From Parcubacteria group bacterium (GTDB taxonomy: Bacteria > Patescibacteriota > Minisyncoccia > Phycocordibacterales > UBA12088), in the NCBI GenBank assembly GCA_021731325.1, contig JAKFXP010000081.1, positions 1 to 11,189 on the forward strand: a stretch of 11,189 nt of DNA. Reading direction: 5' to 3'. This document shows, piece after piece, positions 5,757-11,189 of the stretch. The notes under the pieces are model-generated. The model worked only from the letters and a program-made list of their open reading frames with translations, searched no databases and was not told the DNA's origin. A program made the translations under genes and the position numbers. How positions within the stretch are numbered: position 1 is the stretch's first letter; each line of letters begins with the position of its first letter.

Positions 5757-8751
5757 TGATCGCCGTGGTCGAGGCCGTACTCGTAGCGTCCGTCGTTTGA
5801 GATGCTGCTGGTGCGATATGAGGGGTACTGGTATCGGGCACTGACTCGTTGGTTGGTTCTGTGGTGATGGAGGGAGTGGAGGTAAGGAGTCCGGCGAGCT
5901 GCGCTTCGGTGATACATGTTTCGCCAATACAGAGTTCGTCGTCAATGACGAGTCGTTTTACCCGCACTATCCCGTCTTTGAAGGTGATACCGATTGATTC
6001 AAGGGCAGACCATATCTGAGCGAGTATATTCGGCACGGTGGGAGACGTGGTGCTCCCGGTGGTGTTCAGATCATTGATTTTTAGATTGAGTTCTTTAATG
6101 GATTCGATAATAACCGGAGTAAACGCATTCGTGTTGACCATGTTATATCCACGGGTATCTGGTACCACAAACTCCGGGAAAATCTGCGCAACTTCTTGTG
6201 CAATGAAGCCAAAGTGTTTGTCATCTCCGACTTCTTCGTGGTTCCAGAGAAAATTTACGCCTCGGAGATTGGTAAGTCGGTCGAGTGCGTTGGGTATCGT
6301 CGCAATCTCTTTTTTGAGACGTACGTCCGATGAGCAGATAAGTGCCGTGTCAGTTGGGTTGATGGTGCAGGTGCCACTTAGGTCTGAAAAGGCGGCGACG
6401 TCACCATCGGTACTGCGTGACACGTGTAATTGGTAGCCGGGGGAGGTAGTACCAATACCAACAAATCCGGCCGTCGTTACTGAAAGACGCGAGGAACCGT
6501 TGGTCATGAGACGTACGTCATGATTGGAAATACTACCCATAAATACCTGGAAGTCATCCGCGCGAATCTCACCGGTGACGTTATTGGTGGTGTCGGTAGT
6601 ACGTGCGCCTGCTGAACTTGCGCCACTTAGGTGGAGGAGGCGAGCGGGAGAGGTGGTACCAATACCGACACTACCCGTGAGGTAGGTGAGTGCTGTTGAA
6701 GTAGATACCCATTTTGCGTTGTATCGGGTGTCACTCGTCGCACTCATGACACCGATGCGCGTGAGTGCATCTTCTTGAATGATGAATGAATCAACGTTGC
6801 CGCCGTCTACATACGCATTGGTGGTTCCCCACAGCATGCCATCGATACTGACGTAGGTGGCATTGACGGCACGCACTCCGGTGTGTGGAGCGAGCGTACC
6901 GGTACCGCCGTCATCTACACCGAGAATTTGAGACAGATTGGTGATGATGACGGGAGCAACTTTTGCGGTTGTTGAACCAATGATCGCAACACCTGCATAG
7001 GGGGTCTCGGTACCACCACCGTCATTTGGTCCGTCACGGCGCGTCAAAAGTCCATTAAAGGTAATGGTAGTAGTGCCGTACGCGGAGATACGCACCCCAT
7101 GTCGATCGTTGCGGTCGGTTGAGAAGTCAGTAAATTGCAATCCTCCATTACTCGAGGAGCCGTCGATATACAGACCTTCGAGCGCATTAAACACTGCGCG
7201 CGAGCCGACAATCTTCGTCTCTCCCATAGAAGAAAGATATATGCCTCGTTGTGCGTTGCCAACCGCGAGGACATCCTCAATATACGAATCATTGAGTGCA
7301 GTAGCACGAAAACCATGAAGCGCTGCGCTGTAAATGCCAAGACCGAGAATGGTAAACCCTCGAGCGTTACCTGAACCAGCGCCGACATCAGTATGAAATC
7401 CGTTACCTGAAGCTTGGGTTATGTCGACCTGCTCAAGTTTCCAGTCGCGTATAAGTCCTTCAAAGTAAATACCATCGATTGCGGTACCGTATGAGTTGCC
7501 ATCTATGGTCAGATTGGCAATGCGACCACCGTTGTTATCGCTTGCTTGACCTGAAATAGTTGCATCCCGCACATGGACAATACTCGTTCCGACAAAGGAG
7601 GTGGTTGGTTTGATGGCGCTGCGGGGGGTCGAAGAGTAGGTCCACCGTGGTGCAAACGAGCCTTTGAGGGTAACTGGTTTGTCGAGGGTGAGGGTTTGTC
7701 CGATACGATAGGTACCCATCGGAAAAAAGACGGTGCCCCCCACAGGACATGCGTTGATTGCAGCCATGATTGCAGCATAATTGTCGGTTGCATTGTCTCC
7801 TACGGCACCATAGGCTTGTACGTTACAAACCGCACCTCCTTCGTCGAGGAGGGGTGCCGTCGTCGTGCCGGCATGAATGGTGCCCACTACATCGAGGGTT
7901 GCATCAGGAGTACTCGTCCCGATACCGACATTACCGGTAAGGCGATACGCGTTTCCGGACAGGTTTGCCCACGTGCCAGTCGTGGATGCCGTAAGTGGAG
8001 TACCGTCCCAAAATAAATCACCCCCCACGTTGTAGAGTGCGTCGGTAGTGACCGAAGGTGCTGATCCACGCGCGAGTAGCAGAGGACCTTCAAGAGTGGT
8101 GGTGGCAGCGACAGAAAGTTGTGCAAGGGTGCCGAGTCCGGACACGTTCAGCGTATCAAACGATGCATCGGTGTCGGTAAAGGTGCTATTGGTCAAGGTG
8201 ACACCCGTGAGACTGGTGATTGGCGTATCACCCGAGTACTTTTGTACGACGTTTTGGGTGTTGCGTCTATTTTGATCAATGCGTTTTAATAAATACTGGT
8301 ATTGGCTCAGAGTGATAGTGGAACCAGAGGTGGTAGCGGTACGGAGGGGAGAGGTGTCAGAGGGAGGTAGTATGCTAGTCGCTTGGAGGATGTTGTTCGC
8401 TTTGCGAATACTTGCCGGTCCGAATGTGCCAGTTGGGGCCGTGAGTCCCGCGGGGATAAGGATGTCTGTTGCGTAGGCGGATTGAAATCGGATGACCGCC
8501 TCTTTTGTTTTACCACCAAAGTAGCTGGTCTCTGCGCCAAGGGAGCCAGTACCAGTCTCGGCAATGGTAAAGCCGTGGGTATTTAGAAAACGTTGGAGTG
8601 CGAGTACCTCAGGGTGTGTGCTGCCGGGTAAAAGTGGGGTAGTGAAGAGAGGGATTGCGGCGGCGCGTCCGTACGGGGTATGGATGGTATACGCCAGCAT
8701 ACACAGACAAAAAAACACAGTCACACTAAAATGTAGAGTACTTCGTCGCAT
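5746..8751 (-). CDS. Adhesin/tail-fibre-like surface protein: PG-binding-like, beta-helix and S74 chaperone
   Basis: 1001 residues. The order is: signal peptide (about 1-31); a peptidoglycan-binding-like repeat (about 41-122, HPEVLALQRFLNTHGF and TKEAVIRFQ-like); a Thr/Ser-rich stalk with a likely helix (148-172); a pectate-lyase-3-type parallel beta-helix (about 307-660, opening VQAYGAVGDNATDNYAAI); and three VGIGT(S/T) repeats at 275, 695 and 764. An intramolecular chaperone of family S74 (about 806-895) follows, then a tail of about 105 residues. The S74 catalytic pair fits Ser808 and Lys813 in SDVRLK, with self-cleavage expected before Ser808. S74 domains normally trimerise beta-helical phage tailspikes and then release themselves. 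With a PG-binding-like N-terminus and no phage genes nearby, a cell-anchored trimeric adhesin or host-glycan-binding fibre is the better inference. The tail has a CIGETC cysteine pair (941, 946) and a Thr/Ser/Pro end. ATG 8751 lacks a Shine-Dalgarno but starts the signal peptide. Confidence 0.85.
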   Translation of the reverse strand: MRRSTLHFSVTVFFCLCMLAYTIHTPYGRAAAIPLFTTPLLPGSTHPEVLALQRFLNTHGFTIAETGTGSLGAETSYFGGKTKEAVIRFQSAYATDILIPAGLTAPTGTFGPASIRKANNILQATSILPPSDTSPLRTATTSGSTITLSQYQYLLKRIDQNRRNTQNVVQKYSGDTPITSLTGVTLTNSTFTDTDASFDTLNVSGLGTLAQLSVAATTTLEGPLLLARGSAPSVTTDALYNVGGDLFWDGTPLTASTTGTWANLSGNAYRLTGNVGIGTSTPDATLDVVGTIHAGTTTAPLLDEGGAVCNVQAYGAVGDNATDNYAAIMAAINACPVGGTVFFPMGTYRIGQTLTLDKPVTLKGSFAPRWTYSSTPRSAIKPTTSFVGTSIVHVRDATISGQASDNNGGRIANLTIDGNSYGTAIDGIYFEGLIRDWKLEQVDITQASGNGFHTDVGAGSGNARGFTILGLGIYSAALHGFRATALNDSYIEDVLAVGNAQRGIYLSSMGETKIVGSRAVFNALEGLYIDGSSSNGGLQFTDFSTDRNDRHGVRISAYGTTTITFNGLLTRRDGPNDGGGTETPYAGVAIIGSTTAKVAPVIITNLSQILGVDDGGTGTLAPHTGVRAVNATYVSIDGMLWGTTNAYVDGGNVDSFIIQEDALTRIGVMSATSDTRYNAKWVSTSTALTYLTGSVGIGTTSPARLLHLSGASSAGARTTDTTNNVTGEIRADDFQVFMGSISNHDVRLMTNGSSRLSVTTAGFVGIGTTSPGYQLHVSRSTDGDVAAFSDLSGTCTINPTDTALICSSDVRLKKEIATIPNALDRLTNLRGVNFLWNHEEVGDDKHFGFIAQEVAQIFPEFVVPDTRGYNMVNTNAFTPVIIESIKELNLKINDLNTTGSTTSPTVPNILAQIWSALESIGITFKDGIVRVKRLVIDDELCIGETCITEAQLAGLLTSTPSITTEPTNESVPDTSTPHIAPAASQTTDATSTASTTAIIDV

Positions 8752-8802
8752 ACAAAAACCCGTAGAGTAGGGTACCTACAGCATACCATTATCCGTACTC
8801 CT

Positions 8803-8808
8803 ATTATA
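8803..8808 (-). promoter_or_regulatory. Candidate -10 of the S74 protein gene
   Basis: A perfect TATAAT on the - strand lies 51 bases upstream of the ATG at 8751. The expected -35 position is not close to consensus and there is no TGn extension. A second, weaker candidate (TG-G-TATGCT) lies about 20 bases nearer the gene. Confidence 0.4.
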
Positions 8809-8877
8809 GATTTTGCACCCATGTGACACTGGACACTTTTAGGTATGTGCAATCGGTATGGTGACCAGCGTTATTTT

Positions 8878-8891
8878 TGACAAACGTGTCA
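8878..8891. repeat. Inverted repeat TGACA-n4-TGTCA
   Basis: Two perfect 5-base arms around AACG lie 18 bases before the -10 hexamer of the + strand gene at 8954, in the divergent region shared with the S74 gene. A further TGACA-like copy (GTGACAC, 8823-8829) is nearby. It could be an operator; chance is possible. Confidence 0.35.
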
Positions 8892-8908
8892 TTCCATGCA
8901 GAATGGGG

Positions 8909-8917
8909 TGGTATAGT
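8909..8917 (+). promoter_or_regulatory. Extended -10 promoter of the 141-residue membrane protein
   Basis: TG-G-TATAGT lies 36 bases before the ATG at 8954, giving a leader of about 30 nt with a clear Shine-Dalgarno. The nearby TTGACA (8877-8882) is 29 bases from the hexamer, too far to serve as its -35. Confidence 0.6.
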
Positions 8918-8953
8918 ATTGTTTCTTTTTAATCACCACCATAGGAGGGTCAG

Positions 8954-9379
8954 ATGACCACACCAGAACGTTTCGAAGAAGATAATCCATGGCCAGCACT
9001 CATCGCGTCACTTACGTTGTTGTCCGTGCTCATAGTGGGTGTCGTATACGTATATGAGCAGCAAAAAAAAACCGCAACACGCAATCTAGCATCCGACTGG
9101 TCTTGCAAGGAAGGTTCGTGTTTTAAAATCTTGCCCGGCACGTGGCTACAGGGAGCAGAAAAAGGAGATCAGATTATTTGTGCGATTACTGAGACTCATC
9201 CTGGTCGTCACATCACCGGGTCACTGATGAGAGGTGCAACAATGGTTGCGCAGCACACCTTACCTGCTGATGGTTCAACAGGTATTACGTTTGCCAATGA
9301 GTGTTACAACAACGCACATGCAGCGTGTGAAAAAAATAGGAATCTCCCTTTTTGCTCTAGTCTGGGCAACCTATTGTAG
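8954..9379 (+). CDS. Membrane-anchored, six-cysteine hypothetical protein
   Basis: 141 residues: a short acidic cytoplasmic N-terminus (1-13, PERFEEDNPW), one membrane segment (about 14-34, LIASLTLLSVLIVGVVYVY), a charged QQKK boundary, and an extracytoplasmic domain of about 100 residues. The domain has six cysteines (51, 56, 76, 117, 125, 134), an even number that fits three disulfides. Cys51 and Cys56 are four residues apart and the last three lie within 18 residues. I do not recognise the family. The start is firm: AGGAGG at 8943-8948 lies 5 bases from the ATG. The gene has its own promoter and ends at a bidirectional terminator shared with the convergent gene at 9430, so it appears monocistronic. 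A role in the envelope is inferred from topology only. Confidence 0.8.
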   Translation: MTTPERFEEDNPWPALIASLTLLSVLIVGVVYVYEQQKKTATRNLASDWSCKEGSCFKILPGTWLQGAEKGDQIICAITETHPGRHITGSLMRGATMVAQHTLPADGSTGITFANECYNNAHAACEKNRNLPFCSSLGNLL

Positions 9380-9390
9380 CGCTGTGGAAT

Positions 9391-9431
9391 AAAAAACCAC
9401 CGATCAGCATATGATCGGTGGTGTATTTTTT
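9391..9431. terminator. Bidirectional terminator between convergent genes
   Basis: An 11-bp perfect stem (ACCACCGATCA 9396-9406 / TGATCGGTGGT 9412-9422) with a 5-nt loop has an A-run on the left and GTATTTTTT on the right. It ends the + strand gene stopping at 9379 and overlaps the stop of the - strand gene at 9430, serving both. Confidence 0.9.
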
Positions 9432-10059
9432 ATGCGGATAAGAATCGGAAGCCCATCGTCTCTAATCGATTCTGTATACGCCGTATACTCGTTGGGTATA
9501 CACTCACCAACATTTCTTCGGGGCGCCATGCCTCCTTAAAATCAGTCCACGCAAGATACGGCGTACCGGTGCGACATTCCAGGTAGGGAATCTGCCACTG
9601 ATCTGTATTAGTCACGATTGCGGACTTGATCGCATACACCTGCTGCTTCCATGATGAGGGGAGTAACTCGGGTGAGGTGACGTAAAATTGCAAATCAGCA
9701 AGACTTACCCCATGGGTGAGTAGTCCGTTTTCTTGCATCAGCATGTACGCGTCTTCGACGGTACTAATCCCAAGCCCAGTGGGTACTTGCATGCACACAG
9801 GCAATCCTTGGTGGGGGACACCGAATGAAGCAGGTGCGTCTATCTGCGGTGTCACCCGACGTATCGTATGGGTGGGGTATAGTGCAAGGGTGACGGGGAG
9901 GGAACTAAATCGTGCAGCATCCGCTGATAGCGTATCCCATATATAGGGTATGTTCTGCACTACGTGCGTCAGGGTTTCAGTAGTAATACCGAGCGCATCT
10001 GCTACGCGCGCGAGATTGAGTTCCAAACTCCGAGGTAAAGCGGGGGTGGTATGATGCAT
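9430..10059 (-). CDS. Hypothetical cytoplasmic protein (209 aa)
   Basis: 209 residues with no signal peptide or membrane segment. The N-terminus is helical (LELNLARVADALGITTETLTHVV, about 12-34), the middle is Pro- and Thr-rich, and the C-terminal third ends in a basic helix-like stretch (TSIRRIQNRLETMGF). I do not recognise a family. The DALGITTETL segment loosely resembles a small DNA-binding helix pair, but not well enough to call it. The start is supported by GGAG 8 bases ahead of ATG 10059 on the - strand, in a TTTTTGGAG context also seen before the 82-residue gene. It is divergent from the MBL-fold gene across a 117-base region and convergent with the 8954 gene, with a shared terminator. 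Protein-like composition and length make it a real gene; function is unknown. Confidence 0.75.
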   Translation of the reverse strand: MHHTTPALPRSLELNLARVADALGITTETLTHVVQNIPYIWDTLSADAARFSSLPVTLALYPTHTIRRVTPQIDAPASFGVPHQGLPVCMQVPTGLGISTVEDAYMLMQENGLLTHGVSLADLQFYVTSPELLPSSWKQQVYAIKSAIVTNTDQWQIPYLECRTGTPYLAWTDFKEAWRPEEMLVSVYPTSIRRIQNRLETMGFRFLSA

Positions 10060-10100
10060 CGTATAATCTCCAAAAAGAACACGTGAAAGGCGGTATGCCG

Positions 10101-10122
10101 TATACTACATTACAATAGTATA
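10101..10122. repeat. Inverted repeat TATACTA-n8-TAGTATA in a divergent promoter region
   Basis: The two perfect 7-base arms flank CATTACAA between the divergent genes at 10059 and 10177. The same TATACTA occurs again at 10162-10168, covering the -10 of the + strand gene. The repeat overlaps the likely -10 and spacer of the - strand gene. An operator is possible, or these are simply -10-like sequences. Confidence 0.4.
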
Positions 10123-10134
10123 TAGAAAAGTCAA
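10107..10134 (-). promoter_or_regulatory. Candidate promoter of the 209-residue gene
   Basis: On the - strand TTGACT (10129-10134), a 16-base spacer and TAATGT (10107-10112) are a moderate match. Transcription would start near 10100, giving a leader of about 40 nt that contains GGAG. Several other AT-rich hexamers here make the exact -10 uncertain. Confidence 0.4.
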
Positions 10135-10138
10135 GAAG

Positions 10139-10167
10139 TCTACAGACGGCACTATCTTTGGTATACT
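10139..10167 (+). promoter_or_regulatory. Promoter of the MBL-fold gene, nearly leaderless
   Basis: TCTACA (10139-10144, 4 of 6 matches to TTGACA), a 17-base spacer and TATACT (10162-10167) preceded by TG-G. The ATG at 10177 is only 10 bases past the hexamer, leaving a leader of about 0-4 nt and no Shine-Dalgarno site. Confidence 0.7.
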
Positions 10168-10176
10168 AGTGCGTAT

Positions 10177-11028
10177 ATGAAATACATCCCCATCGCATTA
10201 CTTATGCTCATCCTTGGTATGGGTGGGTACGTATACGTAACCAAACAGCAATCACGCATACCCCCTGTTTCCGTAGAGCAGGCGACTACAACCACGACAG
10301 TATCACCCCCCGCACCCGATGCAGAGGTTACCGTAACACCCATAGCTCACGCTACTATGGTGCTCTCATGGGATGGACTGACGCTCTACACTGACCCTGT
10401 TGGAGAAATCACTGCATTTGCTGCGGCTGCGGCACCAAATATTATTCTTCTTACTGACATACACCCTGATCACCTGGATATCAATACGCTTGAAGCATTG
10501 GTTGCGAGTTCCTCAATGGTGACTATTATTGCACCGGATACGGTGGTACAAGAACTCCCCGCACCCCTGCAGGCGAAGACGGTGACTCTTGGTAACGGTA
10601 GTACGACGGTCGCACAGGGCTTTACGATTCAAGCGGTGCCCATGTACAACCTACCCGAGGTAGCCGAGAGTCTTCATACTAAGGGACGCGGGAATGGGTA
10701 CGTGATTGAGCGTTCAGGAACACGAGTGTACGTTGCCGGTGACACCGAAGATACTCCCGAGATGCGGGCGCTCAAAGATATTGATATCGCATTTATTCCT
10801 ATGAATCTTCCATATACGATGACTGTTGAGGCAGCAGCAGATGCGGTACTGGCATTTGCGCCGCACGTGGTCTACCCGTACCACTACCGTGGCAAAGACG
10901 GTTTGAGTGACATCACACTCTTTGCATCTCTCGTTACAGCTGGTAATCCTGCGATACGGGTCGAGTTGCGTGACTGGTACCCAGTGCAGGAGACTGCCTC
11001 TTCTACTGCCACCACTACGAGTGAGTAG
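10177..11028 (+). CDS. Membrane-anchored MBL-fold metallohydrolase (UlaG-like group)
   Basis: 283 residues: an uncleaved N-terminal anchor (about 4-22), a Thr/Pro linker (about 28-50), then a metallo-beta-lactamase-fold domain facing outside. Metal-site elements: His58 in IAHATMVLSWDG, TDIHPDHLD (93-101), AGDTEDTPEM (187-196) with Asp189, and YPYHYRG (233-239) with His236. The usual THxHxDH reads TDIHPDH, with Asp94 for the first His. From memory this Asp is normal in the exported subgroup with GDTEDTPEMRAL and PMNLPYTM motifs, so the enzyme is probably active, but its substrate is not established. The protein ends in a short Thr/Ser/Glu tail. Start 10177 is the first in-frame ATG and immediately precedes the anchor; the mRNA is essentially leaderless. 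It is divergent from the 209-residue gene. Confidence 0.88.
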   Translation: MKYIPIALLMLILGMGGYVYVTKQQSRIPPVSVEQATTTTTVSPPAPDAEVTVTPIAHATMVLSWDGLTLYTDPVGEITAFAAAAAPNIILLTDIHPDHLDINTLEALVASSSMVTIIAPDTVVQELPAPLQAKTVTLGNGSTTVAQGFTIQAVPMYNLPEVAESLHTKGRGNGYVIERSGTRVYVAGDTEDTPEMRALKDIDIAFIPMNLPYTMTVEAAADAVLAFAPHVVYPYHYRGKDGLSDITLFASLVTAGNPAIRVELRDWYPVQETASSTATTTSE

Positions 11029-11052
11029 TAATGTCAGTTGAAATGGTCGAGG

Positions 11053-11061
11053 TGCTATAAT
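11053..11061 (+). promoter_or_regulatory. Extended -10 promoter of the gene at the right edge
   Basis: TG-C-TATAAT is a consensus -10 with the TGn extension. The -35 position (11033-11038, GTCAGT) is weak. It lies 25 bases after the MBL-fold gene's stop and would give a leader of about 50 nt for an ORF starting at 11119. Confidence 0.6.
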
Positions 11062-11118
11062 AATTCGCTCATTGTTCGTATACGTGCTACTGTGCAGTAA
11101 GGTCGTCACTTTACTCGC

Positions 11119-11189
11119 ATGCTACTAAATATGAATGATATGGAAGAAATCACAAATACAGAAGCAGTCACTCCTGACACCACACCCGT
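11119..11189 (+). CDS. Start of a possible gene, truncated by the window edge
   Basis: An open frame from ATG 11119 runs off the end; only 23 residues are visible (Met-Leu-Leu-Asn, then an acidic Thr/Pro-rich stretch, EEITNTEAVTPDTTP). In-frame ATGs at 11131 and 11140 are alternative starts, and none has a good Shine-Dalgarno site. The consensus extended -10 at 11053-11061 supports a transcript here. Too little is visible to assign a function. Confidence 0.45.
   Translation, partial: MLLNMNDMEEITNTEAVTPDTTP

Noticed and set aside
5746..8751. Prophage tailspike interpretation of the S74 protein
   Set aside because: No phage structural, lysis or integration genes accompany it, and it has a Sec signal and a PG-binding-like N-terminus instead.
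8877..8882. TTGACA as the -35 for the gene at 8954
   Set aside because: It is 29 bases from the TATAGT hexamer, outside the usable spacing.
1..11189. UGA-recoded (Gly) genetic code
   Set aside because: The glycosyltransferase ends at TGA exactly where the downstream promoter spacer begins, and all genes translate well with the standard bacterial code.
1..11189. CRISPR arrays or tandem repeat blocks
   Set aside because: No regularly spaced direct repeats were seen; the only recurring protein repeat is VGIGT in the S74 protein.

Overview
The window looks like a chromosomal accessory region of a Candidate Phyla Radiation bacterium, most likely a Patescibacteria/Parcubacteria (Paceibacteria) relative. 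This is inference from gene content. The largest gene combines an N-terminal peptidoglycan-binding-like domain, a pectate-lyase-type beta-helix, three VGIGT repeats and an S74 self-cleaving chaperone with a Thr/Ser/Pro tail, a layout I associate with that group. TGA, TAA and TAG all serve as stops, which argues against the UGA=Gly codes of Gracilibacteria and Absconditabacteria. No rRNA, tRNA, CRISPR array or complete insertion sequence was seen.

Layout. 1-469: the terminator of an upstream + strand gene, a 12-bp inverted repeat, a probable C-terminal remnant of a serine recombinase (- strand), then a leaderless promoter. 470-1501: an S66 (LdcA/MccF-type) peptidase, + strand. 1502-1744: a possible small transcript and a bidirectional terminator. 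1745-2191: a small secreted protein, - strand. 2192-2480: no supportable gene. 2527-8751: four - strand genes, read in the order adhesin-like S74 protein, GH26-like secreted hydrolase, hyaluronan-synthase-like GT2 glycosyltransferase and an 82-residue hypothetical protein. Two promoters inside this block have their -35 hexamer in the last codons of the preceding gene. 8954-9379: a membrane-anchored six-cysteine protein, + strand, meeting the convergent 9430-10059 hypothetical protein at a bidirectional terminator. 10177-11028: a membrane-anchored MBL-fold hydrolase with an almost leaderless start, + strand. 11119 to the end: the start of another possible gene.

How it may work together (inference): the adhesin-like protein, secreted hydrolase and membrane polysaccharide synthase are neighbours on one strand, and most other products are exported or membrane-anchored, so the window reads as a cell-surface locus. 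The synthase could make and extrude a polysaccharide, the GH26-like enzyme could trim or cut it or a host glycan, and the S74 protein could project a beta-helix for attachment. The substrates are unknown.

Regulation: seven candidate promoters share an extended -10 of the form TGnTAtanT. Some starts have clear GGAG-type Shine-Dalgarno sites; others (470, 10177) begin within about 10 nt of the -10 and have none.
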